64,000 nucleotides of DNA from Janthinobacterium sp. BJB426 (GCF_002735705.1 NZ_PDZL01000005.1:124001-188000); one strand, 5' to 3'. Shown: positions 19,472 through 30,196, counted from the first letter of the stretch. Notes: a model not told the origin generated them from the sequence alone. Translations and numbers: made by a program.

Positions 19472-19498
19472 GGGCGAGGCGCAACGGGGATTTAGCAG

Positions 19499-19882
19499 TT
19501 AATAAAAGCGGTTGAACAGGACGACGGCCCACGTGGCGAAAGCGAGGATGCACGTGAGCAGCACGGCTGCGCTGCCGAAATCCTTGGCGTTTTTCGACAG
19601 TGGATGGCGTTCCAGCGAGATGCGGTCGACCACGGCTTCGATTGCCGAATTGATCAGTTCCACGATCAAGACCAGCAGCAGCACGCCGATCAGCACCAGT
19701 TTTTCAAACGCGGAGATGCGCAGCAGCAAGGCAATCACCGTGCCGACGACGAACAGGCCCAGTTCCTGGCGGAACGCGTGTTCGTGGCGCCAAGCTGCTT
19801 TCAAGCCATCGAGCGAGTAGAAAAAGGCGGAAAAGATCCGCTTCAAGCCACTTTTACTTTTGAATTCATTTACAGGTTGCAT
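19499..19882 (-). CDS. dgkA: Diacylglycerol kinase
   Basis: The 127-residue integral membrane enzyme phosphorylates diacylglycerol released during membrane-derived oligosaccharide or lipid turnover. Seen: three hydrophobic helices and the signature ELINSAIEAVVDRIS followed by KNAKDFGSAAV. The ATG at 19882 is chosen because it gives the family N-terminus (MQPVNEFKSKSG); the ATG at 19918 would add 12 residues with no family match. Confidence 0.93.
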   Translation of the reverse strand: MQPVNEFKSKSGLKRIFSAFFYSLDGLKAAWRHEHAFRQELGLFVVGTVIALLLRISAFEKLVLIGVLLLVLIVELINSAIEAVVDRISLERHPLSKNAKDFGSAAVLLTCILAFATWAVVLFNRFY

Positions 19883-19971
19883 GGTTTTCCATATGTAAAG
19901 CAGGTGCAGTGGACACATTATGGGGGTGACATAGCACTGTGACCATTTATTCGCTGAATATCTCGGAACAT

Positions 19972-20000
19972 TTCACTATTTTTTCACATCATGGTATAAA
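19972..20000 (+). promoter_or_regulatory. Candidate promoter of the IclR-type gene
   Basis: -35-like TTCACT (19972-19977), 17-base spacer and -10 TATAAA (19995-20000) lie 33 bases before the start codon at 20034. No clear ribosome-binding site is visible. Confidence 0.4.
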
Positions 20001-20033
20001 GAAGCATGAATACTGCATTGCACCAAATCCATC

Positions 20034-20813
20034 ATGAAAATTGAACCGGTCGCTGCCCCGAAGACAACGATCCAGGTGATCGAACGCATGGTCGCCCTGC
20101 TCGATGCCCTGGCCAAATATTCCGACCCGGTCAGCCTGAAGGAATTGTCGAAAGTTTCCGGCCTACACCCCTCGACGGCGCACCGCATTCTCAACGACAT
20201 GGTGCTGACGCGCTTTGTCGACCGCATCGAACCGGGCACCTACCGGCTGGGCATGCGCCTGCTGGAACTGGGCAATGTGGTGAAAAGCCGCCTCAGCGTG
20301 CGCGAAGCGGCGCTGGACTTCATGCGCCAGCTGCACAAGAAAACCCAGCAAACGATCAACCTGTCCGTGCGCCAGGGCGACGAGATCGTCTACATCGACC
20401 GCGCCTTTTCCGAGCGCTCGGGCATGCAGGTGGTGCGCGCCATCGGCGGGCGCGGTCCGCTGCACCTGACCTCGACGGGCAAGCTGTTCCTCTCCGTCGA
20501 CGAGCCGAAAGCCATCCGCGCCTACGCCACGCGCACGGGCTTGGCCGGACACAACAAGAATTCCATCACGGATCTGCAAAAGCTCGAGCGCGAGCTGAGT
20601 CTGGTGCGCGAGCGCGGCTATGCGCGCGACAATGAAGAGCTGGAACTGGGCGTGCGCTGCATGGCCGCCGGCATCCGCGACGATACAGGCAAGCTGATCG
20701 CGGGACTGTCGATCTCGGCGCCAGCCGACCGCTTGCAGGATGAGTGGCTGGTGGACCTGGTGGAAACGGCGAACCAGATTTCCGTGACCTTGGGATTCAT
20801 TCCTCAAGAGTAA
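20034..20813 (+). CDS. IclR-family transcriptional regulator
   Basis: The 259-residue protein has an N-terminal winged helix (IQVIERMVALLDALAKYS, LSKVSGLHPSTAHRILNDM) and a C-terminal IclR effector domain (LHLTSTGKLFLS, YARDNEELELGVRCMAAGI). IclR regulators usually control catabolism of aromatic or short-chain acids in response to a small ligand. The neighbours (dgkA, pbpG) give no clue to the target, so the regulon is not known. No typical ribosome-binding site is seen, and the start at 20034 rests on family length. Confidence 0.9.
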   Translation: MKIEPVAAPKTTIQVIERMVALLDALAKYSDPVSLKELSKVSGLHPSTAHRILNDMVLTRFVDRIEPGTYRLGMRLLELGNVVKSRLSVREAALDFMRQLHKKTQQTINLSVRQGDEIVYIDRAFSERSGMQVVRAIGGRGPLHLTSTGKLFLSVDEPKAIRAYATRTGLAGHNKNSITDLQKLERELSLVRERGYARDNEELELGVRCMAAGIRDDTGKLIAGLSISAPADRLQDEWLVDLVETANQISVTLGFIPQE

Positions 20814-20822
20814 TAAGAATGC

Positions 20823-20841
20823 AGGGCGGCCATGCCGCCCT
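20823..20841. terminator. Hairpin between convergent IclR and pbpG genes
   Basis: AGGGCGGC and GCCGCCCT pair perfectly around CAT, 10 bases past the IclR stop codon and 8 before the pbpG stop. It lacks a T run. Confidence 0.5.
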
Positions 20842-20848
20842 GGACACC

Positions 20849-21922
20849 TTACCCTCCTGGCAAGCTCATATTGGCTGGTTTCAGTGCCTCGAGCCACTTG
20901 CGCATGCGTCCCGCATCGGCCGTACGCGACTGTTTTCCCTTGGAATCGAGGAAAACCATGATCACGGCGCGTCCTTCGATGACAGCCTGCATCATCAAGC
21001 AACGTCCCGCTTCATTGATGAAACCCGTCTTTTGCAGGCCAATCTCCCAGCCCGGATTGGCCACCAAGTGATTCGTATTGCCAAACTGCATGGGCTGGCC
21101 GCTCGCTTCGACGATGGCTTTCGGGTCCGTCGAGTACTCGCGCAGCAGCGGATGGCGGAAGGCGGCCATGGCCAGCTTGCCCAGGTCGCGCGCGCTGGCC
21201 ACGTTCATTTTCGACAAGCCGCTGGAATCGACGTAATGCGTATCCATCATCCCCAGCTGGCGCGCCTTGCTGTTCATGGCGTCGACAAACGAAGGCAAGC
21301 CGCCCGGATAATTGCGGCCCAGCGCCGAGGCGGCGCGGTTTTCCGAGCTCATCAGGGCGATGTGCAGCATATTCGCACGCGTCAATTGCGAACCCACCTT
21401 CAGGCGCGAGCTGCTGAACTTGGCGCGGTCAACGTCCTCGTCCGTGATCGTCAGCACTTCATCCATGTCCTGGCGCGCTTCGACCACCACCAGGCCCGTC
21501 ATCATCTTGGTGATGGAGGCGATGGGCAGGGCGACATTCGAATTCTTTTCAAACAGCACTTCCGCATTGGCCTGGTCCAGCACCAGCGCCACGCTGGACT
21601 TGAGGTCGAGCGGATCACGTGTGAGGTTCAGGCCTGCCAGGTCGCCCATGGTCGGCATCGGTGCGGCCATGGGCACGGCCACGCTGCTGATTTTTTGATA
21701 GATGACCTTGCGTTTGCCGCGCACCATAACGACCCGGCGCACGGTCTTTTCGCGCGGCGCGGCCGTCGCGCCCTTGCGCAGCACGACTTTGACTTTCTTG
21801 GTGTTGTGTTTCTTCGCGGCTGAGGATTTGCCGTTCGCTTCCTTGGCGTGCACGGCCGCAGCCGGCGCCAGTGCAAACAGCAGGGAAGCCAGGATACCCA
21901 GCGCCAGTTTAAACTTAGCCAT
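20849..21922 (-). CDS. pbpG: D-alanyl-D-alanine endopeptidase (PBP7 type)
   Basis: The 357-residue protein has a signal peptide (about 26 residues, AVHA) and the three active-site motifs of a penicillin-recognising enzyme: S136-I-T-K139, S193-E-N195 and K298-T-G300. It belongs to the S11 family and cuts peptide cross-links in murein. Between the signal peptide and the catalytic core lies a basic, low-complexity region of about 65 residues (KKHNTKKVKVVLRKG, VRRVVMVRGKRK) that is longer than in E. coli PbpG and may bind the wall. Confidence 0.92.
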   Translation of the reverse strand: MAKFKLALGILASLLFALAPAAAVHAKEANGKSSAAKKHNTKKVKVVLRKGATAAPREKTVRRVVMVRGKRKVIYQKISSVAVPMAAPMPTMGDLAGLNLTRDPLDLKSSVALVLDQANAEVLFEKNSNVALPIASITKMMTGLVVVEARQDMDEVLTITDEDVDRAKFSSSRLKVGSQLTRANMLHIALMSSENRAASALGRNYPGGLPSFVDAMNSKARQLGMMDTHYVDSSGLSKMNVASARDLGKLAMAAFRHPLLREYSTDPKAIVEASGQPMQFGNTNHLVANPGWEIGLQKTGFINEAGRCLMMQAVIEGRAVIMVFLDSKGKQSRTADAGRMRKWLEALKPANMSLPGG

Positions 21923-22099
21923 TCGATAATTCCCCGTGAAGCTGTTGCCTTATTGCAGTGTAGCGAAATGCAGAGTAATCGCAAGTCTATTTAACAGTTA
22001 GGACAGTATTTATTGCAGTAATGAAATACAAAACGTTAGCGATCCGCAAACAAGCCCATCCTTGACGGGCGGTTTACCGGCGCCTATCACTGGCAATGT

Positions 22100-22819
22100 C
22101 TATTTGTCCATGAATTTAACAAAGCCGGCCAGCGGCTCGCGTTCCGTGTTCAGGCGGTTCTCGACCTTGTCCGGGTCGGCATAACCGAGGGCCATGCCGC
22201 ACACCACCATTTCGCTGGCCGGCACGCCCAGCTCGTCGCGGATGATGTCATGGTAATGAATGAAAGCCGCCTGCGGACAGGTGTCGAGCCCGCGCGCGCG
22301 CGCCGCCAGCATGATGTTTTGCAAGAACATGCCGTAGTCGAGCCAGGAACCCTGTTCCAGCACCCGCTCGATGGTAAAGATCAGGCCCACGGGCGCATCG
22401 AAAAACTGGAAATTGCGCCCGTGCTGGGCAGCCATGCCGGCCGTGTCGCCCCGCTCCAGGCCCAGCAGCTGGTACAGGTCCAGGCCGATCTTGCGGCGGC
22501 GCTCGATGAAAGGCGCCGTCCACTGGCGCGGGTAATAGGTATACGACGCCGTGCGCGCGGGCGCATCGGGCGCCTTCGGCGCGTCGTAGGCGGCGAGGAT
22601 GCGGCGCGACAGGCGCAGGCGCGCCTCGCCCGACAGCACATACACTTTCCACGGCTGCATGTTGGCACCCGACGGCGCGCGCGCCGCCACTTCCAGGATG
22701 CGCGCGATGTCGTCCTGCGCCACCGGCGTGGGCAAAAAGGCGCGGATCGAACGGCGCGACAGAATCACGGCGTCCACGGCTTGCTGCGCCGACTGTGTTT
22801 CAGATGCTTGCTTGTTCAC
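22100..22819 (-). CDS. Nitroreductase family oxidoreductase
   Basis: The 239-residue FMN-dependent protein has RRSIRAFLPTPV, ARAPSGANMQPWKVYV and the C-terminal GMALGYADPDKVENRLNTER of the nitroreductase family. It reduces quinones or nitro compounds with NAD(P)H; the physiological substrate is unknown. I choose the GTG at 22819, preceded by the ribosome-binding site GGGAGAG, because the longer frame from 22918 codes for an unrelated W-rich leader. It starts 19 bases after the EamA gene stop, so both are likely co-transcribed. Confidence 0.9.
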   Translation of the reverse strand: MNKQASETQSAQQAVDAVILSRRSIRAFLPTPVAQDDIARILEVAARAPSGANMQPWKVYVLSGEARLRLSRRILAAYDAPKAPDAPARTASYTYYPRQWTAPFIERRRKIGLDLYQLLGLERGDTAGMAAQHGRNFQFFDAPVGLIFTIERVLEQGSWLDYGMFLQNIMLAARARGLDTCPQAAFIHYHDIIRDELGVPASEMVVCGMALGYADPDKVENRLNTEREPLAGFVKFMDK

Positions 22820-22838
22820 TGCCCTGCTCTCCCGCTCT

Positions 22839-23765
22839 CTACTTCTTGACCACAAATACCACACCGACCACGGCCACCAGCATGCCGGCGATGCCCAGCA
22901 TATTAAAGGCTTCGCCAAACATCAGCCAGGCCATCACGGCCGTCGTGGGCGGCGTCAGGTAGAGCAAGCCCGTCACTTTCGTCGCATCGCTGCGGCGGAT
23001 CAGGGCGAACAGCAGGAAGATGGCGCCGATGGACAGCACGAGTACCGACCACAGCAACGCGCCAATAAAATTCGCCGTCCATTGCACATTGCTGAAATGC
23101 AGGTCCAGCCCTTCGTAATACAGGGCGAATGGCAAGACCACCACGATGGAGGCGGCAAACTGCACCACCGTGCCGGTGCGCAAGTCGAATTGCGGACAGT
23201 GGCGTTTTTGGTACATGGTGCCGGCCGTCATCGACAGCAGCGCGAACACGCACAGCAGCACACTTTCTACCGTCAAACCCACGAGGTTGATCTTCGCGTA
23301 CACGACGAGAGCCACGCCCAGCAAGCCAAAGAACAGGCCCAGCCACTGGCGCGGGCGCACGGATTCGCCGATCAGCGGTGCGGCGCAGGCCGTCAGCACG
23401 GGCTGCATGCCGACAATTAACGCAGACAGGCCGGCCGGCATGCCCAGCTTGATGGCGCACCAGACGCCGGCCAGGTAGCCGGCCTGCATCAAAATGCCGG
23501 CCACGGCGATCTGGCGAAACTGTCCTACCGGCCAAGGCGCGCGCAACAGCAGCACCAGCGGCAGCAGGATCACCAGCACGCCCAGGAAGCGCAACAGCAG
23601 AAAGGTCAGCGGCGGCGCGTAGGGCAAGCCGAACTTGGCCACGATAAAACCTGTGCTCCATAACAACACAAAGAAGCCGGGCAAGGCCATCGGCGCCAGG
23701 GTCGTCAGGAAAGGGGTTTTGGGGGCTTTGCCGCTGGCGCCAGCCGCGGCGGGAAGATTGGACAT
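22839..23765 (-). CDS. EamA-family (DMT) transporter
   Basis: The 308-residue protein has ten hydrophobic helices in two repeats, as expected for EamA transporters. Seen: LLWSTGFIVAKFGLPYAPPL in helix 1 and GLLYLTPPTTAVMAWLMFGE near the second-repeat end. Substrate unknown (metabolite or amino acid exporter). The ATG at 23765 gives a normal N-terminus; the frame is open upstream to 23843. It is followed by the nitroreductase gene. Confidence 0.88.
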   Translation of the reverse strand: MSNLPAAAGASGKAPKTPFLTTLAPMALPGFFVLLWSTGFIVAKFGLPYAPPLTFLLLRFLGVLVILLPLVLLLRAPWPVGQFRQIAVAGILMQAGYLAGVWCAIKLGMPAGLSALIVGMQPVLTACAAPLIGESVRPRQWLGLFFGLLGVALVVYAKINLVGLTVESVLLCVFALLSMTAGTMYQKRHCPQFDLRTGTVVQFAASIVVVLPFALYYEGLDLHFSNVQWTANFIGALLWSVLVLSIGAIFLLFALIRRSDATKVTGLLYLTPPTTAVMAWLMFGEAFNMLGIAGMLVAVVGVVFVVKK

Positions 23766-23948
23766 GGTATCAACTCGGGAAACGGGATCGGCACCGGGGC
23801 CTGCGCCAGTGCGGGAGGCAAAGTCTAGCATGCTGCGCCGCACCCGTCCTGAAAGGCGGGGAAATAACAGTTTAGGGTTAAACCATTAGCACACAGAAAT
23901 CAAATATTTCTCTTTAGAAACAATGGTTTTTGACGCAAATCTATTCAA

Positions 23949-24020
23949 TTGTTGCATCGCACAAGAATCGCTTGACTTACGTTTTTTTCGCCGTAGAATA
24001 GGGTTTGTTGCGTTGCACAA
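23949..24020 (+). promoter_or_regulatory. Two PhaR-like 16-bp repeats around the phasin promoter
   Basis: TTGTTGCATCGCACAA (23949-23964) and TTGTTGCGTTGCACAA (24005-24020) differ at two positions. One lies 8 bases before the -35 box and the other 6 bases after the -10 box. The TGC-rich motif and placement fit published PhaR-binding sites of phasin promoters in Ralstonia and Paracoccus; PhaR itself is not in this window. Confidence 0.6.
23972..23999 (+). promoter_or_regulatory. Sigma70-type promoter of the phasin gene
   Basis: -35 TTGACT (23972-23977), 16-base spacer and -10 TAGAAT (23994-23999). The implied 5' leader is about 110 bases and ends with the ribosome-binding site GGAG at 24105-24108. 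Confidence 0.75.
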
Positions 24021-24114
24021 TTCTTGTTCAGCTTGAAAAATTTAGATTCACCTGCTTTCCCAAACGGTACACGCAGCATCAAATTAACCAGATTTCGATT
24101 TTTTGGAGATTTAT

Positions 24115-24681
24115 ATGTTTTCAATTCCTGAGCAATTTTCGTCCGCTACCAAAGCCAACCTGGAAGCCCAATTCGCCCTGTTCTCGTCGCTGACGGGCAA
24201 GGCCTTCGAAGGCATCGAAAAGATAGTCGAACTGAATCTGACCGCTGCCAAGGCAACGCTGGAAGAATCGACCGCCGCCGCCAAGCAATTGCTGTCGGCA
24301 AAAGATCCACAAGAATTCTTTTCGCTGACCGCTGCCCAAGCCCAGCCTGGCGCCGAAAAAGCCATCGCTTACGGTCGTCACCTGGCTGCCATCACGTCGG
24401 GCACGCAAGCCGAATTCAGCAAAGCTGCTGAATCGCAAATCGCTGAAACCAACCGTAAAGTCCTGTCCCTGGTGGAAGAAGTCACCAAGAACGCGCCAGC
24501 CGGTTCGGAAAACGCCGTCGCCATCCTGAAAAGCGCCATCGGCAACGCCAATGCAGGCTACGAGCAATTCTCGAAAACCAGCAAGCAAGCCGTCGAAGCC
24601 ATCGAAGCCAACCTGGCATCGGCCGTGAACCAGTTCACGCAAGCGGCTGAAAAAGTCGTGCCACGCGCTGCCGCCAAGTAA
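24115..24681 (+). CDS. phaP: Phasin, polyhydroxyalkanoate granule protein
   Basis: The 188-residue protein is Ala/Glu/Lys-rich and almost entirely helical. It opens with [20 protein letters not shown] and continues with [20 protein letters not shown], the signature of betaproteobacterial class I phasins. Phasins coat polyhydroxyalkanoate granules and stop them fusing. It stands alone: its own promoter with two operator repeats lies upstream, and a terminator follows at 24761. The ATG at 24115 has a good ribosome-binding site; a TTG 12 bases upstream is unlikely. Confidence 0.93.
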   Translation: MFSIPEQFSSATKANLEAQFALFSSLTGKAFEGIEKIVELNLTAAKATLEESTAAAKQLLSAKDPQEFFSLTAAQAQPGAEKAIAYGRHLAAITSGTQAEFSKAAESQIAETNRKVLSLVEEVTKNAPAGSENAVAILKSAIGNANAGYEQFSKTSKQAVEAIEANLASAVNQFTQAAEKVVPRAAAK

Positions 24682-24760
24682 TTATTAAGCGACCGCCAAG
24701 GCGGTCCGCTGTACCAGCTCCTCCAGGCATCCATCCCGCATTTCCCCGACGGATGCCATT

Positions 24761-24788
24761 ATGCCCCAGCCTGGCTGGGGCATTTTTT
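24761..24788 (+). terminator. Terminator downstream of the phasin gene
   Basis: The stem ATGCCCCAGC/GCTGGGGCAT with a short loop is followed by T6 at 24783-24788. Upstream, at 24690-24706, there is a second hairpin (GACCGCC/GCGGTC) without a T run. Confidence 0.85.
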
Positions 24789-24813
24789 ATGCCTGAACAC
24801 TTCCTGAACGTGA

Positions 24814-25533
24814 TTACTCCCCCAGATACGCCGCCTTCACGCGCGGGTCGTCGAGCATGGCGGCCGCGTTGCCGCCCATGGTGACCAGGCCGGAATCCAT
24901 CACATAGCCACGGTGCGCCGCCTGCAGGGCCAAACGGGCGTTCTGTTCGACCAGCAGAATCGTGATGCCTTCGGACGACACCTTGCGGATCACCTCGAAG
25001 ATTTTCTCGACCATGATGGGCGACAGGCCCATCGACGGCTCGTCGAGCAGCAGCAGCTTCGGATGGCTCATCAGCGCGCGCGCCATGGCCAGCATCTGCT
25101 GTTCGCCGCCGGACAGGGTGCCGGCCATCTGCGCCGCCCGCTCCTTGAGGCGGGGAAACACGTCGAACCAGCGGGCGATATCGTCTTCGACGCCGACCTT
25201 GTCCGTGCGCGTGTAGGCGCCCATCATGAGGTTTTCGCGGATCGACATGCGGGTAAACACGCCCCGCCCTTCCGGCACCATGGCCAGCTTTCTTTCCACC
25301 AGGTGAAATGATTTCGTGCCCTTGAGCGATTCGCCCAGGTAGCTGATCGTGCCCTCGATCTTGCATTCAGGCAAAGTCCCCGTGATGGCTTTCAAGGTCG
25401 TCGTCTTGCCGGCGCCATTCGCGCCGATCAGGGCGATCAGCTCGCCTTGGTTGACTTCCAGGTCGATGCCTTTCACCGCCTTGATGCCGCCATAGGCCAC
25501 GTGCAGGCCCGCCACCTTCAATATATTGCTCAT
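24814..25533 (-). CDS. livF: Branched-chain amino acid ABC transporter ATPase LivF
   Basis: The 239-residue ATPase has Walker A (GANGAGKTT, about residue 40), signature LSGGEQQM (about 140) and Walker B (LLLLDEPSMGL). With LivG it powers uptake of Leu, Ile and Val. The start at 25533 overlaps the livG stop by 4 bases. It is the last gene of livHMGF. Confidence 0.94.
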   Translation of the reverse strand: MSNILKVAGLHVAYGGIKAVKGIDLEVNQGELIALIGANGAGKTTTLKAITGTLPECKIEGTISYLGESLKGTKSFHLVERKLAMVPEGRGVFTRMSIRENLMMGAYTRTDKVGVEDDIARWFDVFPRLKERAAQMAGTLSGGEQQMLAMARALMSHPKLLLLDEPSMGLSPIMVEKIFEVIRKVSSEGITILLVEQNARLALQAAHRGYVMDSGLVTMGGNAAAMLDDPRVKAAYLGE

Positions 25534-26303
25534 GCGTGCGATCCCCCCAGATAAGCCTCGATGACGGCCGGATTTTTTTGTATTTCGGCCGGCAAGCCTT
25601 CCGCGATGCGCTTGCCATATTCGAGTACCGTGATGCGGTCGCACAGTCCCATCATCAGTTTCACGTCGTGCTCGATCAACAGCACGGTCTTGCCTTCGGC
25701 CTTGATTTTTACCAGCAACTCACGCAAGGCCAGCTTTTCCGTCGCATTCATGCCGGCCGCCGGCTCATCGAGCGCCAGCAAGGTCGGATCGGTGGCCAGC
25801 GCGCGGGCGATTTCCAGGCGCCGCTGGTCGCCATACGACAGGAAGCGCGCCGTGCGGCTGGCGAACTGGGCGATGCCGACGAAATCGAGCAATTCCATGG
25901 CCCGCTTGCGGATCGACGCCTCTTCCTCGCGCGCCGCCTTGTGGCGGAAGATGGCGCCGAACACGCCCTGGTGCGAGCGCACATGGCGCCCCACCATGAC
26001 GTTTTCCAGCGCCGTCATGTCGCCAAACAAACGGATATTCTGGAAGGTGCGCGCGATGCCCGCCTTCGCCACCTTGTGCGGCGCGGACGGCGAATACGGC
26101 TTGCCAGCCAGCTCGAAGGTGCCCGTGTCGGGCTGGTACAGGCCGGTGATGACATTGAAAAACGTCGTCTTGCCGGCGCCGTTCGGGCCGATCAAGCCAT
26201 AGATTTGCCCTTGTCGGATGGTAATGCCCACGTCGGTGAGCGCCTGCAAGCCGCCAAAACGCTTATTTACGCCGGCAATATTGAGAATGATCTGTTCGCT
26301 CAT
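25530..26303 (-). CDS. livG: Branched-chain amino acid ABC transporter ATPase LivG
   Basis: The 257-residue ATPase has Walker A (GPNGAGKTT), signature LSYGDQRR (normal variant for LivG) and Walker B (LLALDEPAAGMN). It pairs with LivF. It overlaps livF by 4 bases and lies 12 bases downstream of livM. Confidence 0.94.
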   Translation of the reverse strand: MSEQIILNIAGVNKRFGGLQALTDVGITIRQGQIYGLIGPNGAGKTTFFNVITGLYQPDTGTFELAGKPYSPSAPHKVAKAGIARTFQNIRLFGDMTALENVMVGRHVRSHQGVFGAIFRHKAAREEEASIRKRAMELLDFVGIAQFASRTARFLSYGDQRRLEIARALATDPTLLALDEPAAGMNATEKLALRELLVKIKAEGKTVLLIEHDVKLMMGLCDRITVLEYGKRIAEGLPAEIQKNPAVIEAYLGGSHA

Positions 26304-26315
26304 GCTATTCCTCCC

Positions 26316-27533
<1,218 letters not shown>

Positions 27534-27555
27534 GATTTAATCTCCCAGTTTCACA

Positions 27556-28485
27556 TCAGGCACGGTCGGCCACGCGTTCGCCCATGATGCCGGACGGGCG
27601 CAGGGTCAGCACGATGATCAGTACGACGAAGGCAAAGATATCCTGGTAGTGGCTGCCCAGGAAGCCGCCCGTGATGTCGCCGATATAGCCGGCGCCCAGG
27701 CTCTCGATAATGCCCAGCAAGATACCGCCCAGCATGGCGCCGTAGATATTGCCGATGCCGCCCAGCACGGCCGCACAGAAGGCCTTCAAGCCGGGGATGG
27801 CGCCCATGGAAAATTGAATGGAAGCATAGTTGGCGCCCCACATCACACCGGCCACGGCCGCCAGCGCGGCGCCGATGGCGAAGGTGGCAACGATGACCTT
27901 GTCGGAATCGACGCCCATGAGTCCTGCTACGCGGGGGTTTTCCGCCGTGGCCCGCATGGCGCGGCCCATCCGTGTTTTTTCCACCAGCAACACCAATCCG
28001 CCCATCGACAGCGCGGCCAGGGCCAGCAGCAGCACTTGCGTTTGCGAAATCACGGCGCCGCCTATGTTGATGGGATCGGTCGACAGCAATTGCGGGAAGG
28101 GCAAGGGATTGCGCGTCCAGATCATCATGGCGAAGGTTTGCAGCAGGATGGAGACGCCAATGGCGGTAATCAGGGGAGCGAGGCGGGGGGCGTTGCGCAG
28201 GCGGCGGTAGGCGACCCGCTCAATGATGATGTTGACCAGAATACAGATGGGAATGGCGCCGAGGATGGCCGTGGCCAGTTTCAAATAGCCGGGCCAGTCC
28301 GGCACATAAATGCCCAGCAACTTGAGAATGGTCAAGCCCACCATGGCGCCGATCATGAGCACGTCGCCGTGGGCGAAGTTGATCAGGTTCAAAACGCCGT
28401 ACACCATTGTGTAACCGAGGGCGACTAAGGCATACATGCTGCCCAACACCAAGCCGTTAATGATCTGCTGGATGAATGTATCCAT
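27556..28485 (-). CDS. livH: Branched-chain amino acid ABC transporter permease LivH
   Basis: The 309-residue permease opens with MDTFIQQIINGLVLG and carries YTMVYGVLNLINFAHGDVLM, the classical LivH sequence. It heads livHMGF. A binding protein (LivK) is not next to it in the window, so it must be encoded elsewhere. The start at 28485 is preferred over the in-frame start at 28557, whose extra 24 residues do not match the family. The 295 bases upstream, up to ispH, hold the promoter region and nothing else that I can recognise. Confidence 0.93.
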   Translation of the reverse strand: MDTFIQQIINGLVLGSMYALVALGYTMVYGVLNLINFAHGDVLMIGAMVGLTILKLLGIYVPDWPGYLKLATAILGAIPICILVNIIIERVAYRRLRNAPRLAPLITAIGVSILLQTFAMMIWTRNPLPFPQLLSTDPINIGGAVISQTQVLLLALAALSMGGLVLLVEKTRMGRAMRATAENPRVAGLMGVDSDKVIVATFAIGAALAAVAGVMWGANYASIQFSMGAIPGLKAFCAAVLGGIGNIYGAMLGGILLGIIESLGAGYIGDITGGFLGSHYQDIFAFVVLIIVLTLRPSGIMGERVADRA

Positions 28486-28780
28486 GATTGCCCTATCAAA
28501 TATGCATTTTTCGGGAACAACTTCCGCCAGAACATGTCGCTGATACAAAAACGGCACCGGAGGAAGAATTCCTGCAGTGCCATCCCTGGACCGTTCTCAC
28601 CAGCATGGTGCACGCACTCAAAACGGGCGTGACCTTGCTTAGTCATAACGACAACATATTCAAGCTTGAGGCAATCATAACGATCTTTTGCAAAAACTAA
28701 GCTTGGAATAAATCGATCATTTCCGAATTAAATTCGGTTTTGAGGTAACTATTTCATCGATACTCAATCGCAATACAGAC

Positions 28781-29728
28781 TCAGGCGACGTCGCGCTTGA
28801 TCCCGTCGAGGCCTTTCGGCATCGGGAACGTGACGGCTTCCTGCACGCCGTCGAGCGGGCGCACGCTCTTCACGCCGCACTCTTTCAAACGGTCGATGAC
28901 GGCTTGCACCAGCACCTCGGGCGCCGAGGCGCCAGCCGTCACACCCACGCGCAGCTTGCCTTCCAGCCAGGCGGGATCGATCTGCGAGGCATTGTCGACC
29001 ATGTAGGCGGGCGTACCCATCTTCTCGGCCACTTCGCGCAAGCGGTTCGAATTCGAGCTGTTCGGGCTGCCCACGACGATCACCACTTCCACTTGCGGGG
29101 CCATGAATTTCACGGCTTCCTGGCGGTTCGTGGTGGCGTAGCAAATGTCGCCTTTTTTCGGCTCGGCGATATTCGGATATTTCGCTTTCAGGGCCGCAAT
29201 AATGTCGCTAGTGTCGTCAACTGACAACGTTGTTTGCGAAACATAGGCCAGGCTTTCCGGATTGGCAACCTGCAATTTCGCCACATCGTCGAGCGTTTCC
29301 ACCAGATGCATGCCCATATCGGCCTGGCCCATCGTGCCTTCCACCTCGGGATGGCCGTCGTGGCCGATCATGATGATCTCGCGGCCTTCGCGGCGCATCT
29401 TGCCCACTTCCATGTGTACCTTGGTGACCAGGGGGCAAGTGGCGTCAAAAATGCTCAGGCCGCGCGATTCCGCCTCGGCGCGCACGGCTTTCGATACGCC
29501 ATGCGCGGAAAACACGAGCGTATTGCCAGCAGGCACGTCATCGAGGTCATCGATGAAGATGGCGCCCTTGTTGCGCAAGTCGGCCACCACATAGGCGTTG
29601 TGGACGATTTCATGGCGCACATAGATCGGTGCACCAAATTGCTGCAAGGCGCGCTCGACGATTTCGATCGCCCGGTCGACGCCAGCGCAGAAACCGCGGG
29701 GCTGGGCCAGTAACAGTTCTTTATCCAT
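28781..29728 (-). CDS. ispH: 4-hydroxy-3-methylbut-2-enyl diphosphate reductase
   Basis: The 315-residue iron-sulfur enzyme makes IPP and DMAPP in the last step of the MEP pathway. The cluster cysteines are visible: C14 in [11 protein letters not shown], one in FDATCPLV (about 98) and one in [10 protein letters not shown] (about 199). The substrate motif [11 protein letters not shown] follows. It is encoded 12 bases downstream of fkpB, the usual arrangement in proteobacteria, so they share a transcript. Confidence 0.97.
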   Translation of the reverse strand: MDKELLLAQPRGFCAGVDRAIEIVERALQQFGAPIYVRHEIVHNAYVVADLRNKGAIFIDDLDDVPAGNTLVFSAHGVSKAVRAEAESRGLSIFDATCPLVTKVHMEVGKMRREGREIIMIGHDGHPEVEGTMGQADMGMHLVETLDDVAKLQVANPESLAYVSQTTLSVDDTSDIIAALKAKYPNIAEPKKGDICYATTNRQEAVKFMAPQVEVVIVVGSPNSSNSNRLREVAEKMGTPAYMVDNASQIDPAWLEGKLRVGVTAGASAPEVLVQAVIDRLKECGVKSVRPLDGVQEAVTFPMPKGLDGIKRDVA

Positions 29729-29740
29729 CGCTATTCCTTT

Positions 29741-30196
29741 TTACAGCACCGAAATGAGCTTGACTTCAAAACGCAGCGGCTGGCCAGCCAGCGGATGGTT
29801 GAAGTCGAACAGGGCCGAGTCCTCGCGCATCTCGCGCAGCACGCCGGCAAAGCGGCCGCCGCCCGGCGCGGCGAAGTCGACCAGGTCGCCGATCTTGTAG
29901 TCGGCGCCGGGCACGGAGTTTTCGTCCAGCGTTGCGCGCGAAACAGACTGCACCAGCTCGGGATTGCGCTCGCCAAAGCCTTCGCCGGCCGCCAGCTCGA
30001 AGGTCTGGTGCGTGCCTTCAGGCAAGCCCAGCAGACGCTGCTCGAGGAATGGCGCCAGCTGGCCCTGTCCCAGCATCAAGGTAGCAGGATTTCCGCTGAA
30101 GGTAGTGACAATATCAGTACCGTCAACAGTAGCAAGACGATAATGCAGGGTGAGGTAAGCCGCTTCGGTGACGACTGCTGGTTGCTCGTTGGACAT
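29741..30196 (-). CDS. fkpB: FKBP-type peptidyl-prolyl isomerase (SlpA-like)
   Basis: The 151-residue protein has the FKBP core with an inserted flap domain: MLGQGQLAPFLEQRLLGLPEG, then the EGFGERNPELVQ loop and GDLVDFAAPGGGRFAG. Cytoplasmic SlpA/FkpB proteins act as chaperone-isomerases and are commonly fused in an operon with ispH. The ATG at 30196 gives the family start; the frame extends to 30289 without homologous sequence. Confidence 0.92.
   Translation of the reverse strand: MSNEQPAVVTEAAYLTLHYRLATVDGTDIVTTFSGNPATLMLGQGQLAPFLEQRLLGLPEGTHQTFELAAGEGFGERNPELVQSVSRATLDENSVPGADYKIGDLVDFAAPGGGRFAGVLREMREDSALFDFNHPLAGQPLRFEVKLISVL

Noticed and set aside
24005..24193. 62-codon frame overlapping the phasin start
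   Set aside because: Out of frame with the phasin and covers its leader and operator.
28488..28700. 70-codon frame upstream of livH
   Set aside because: No ribosome-binding site, no recognisable motif; lies in the promoter region of livH.
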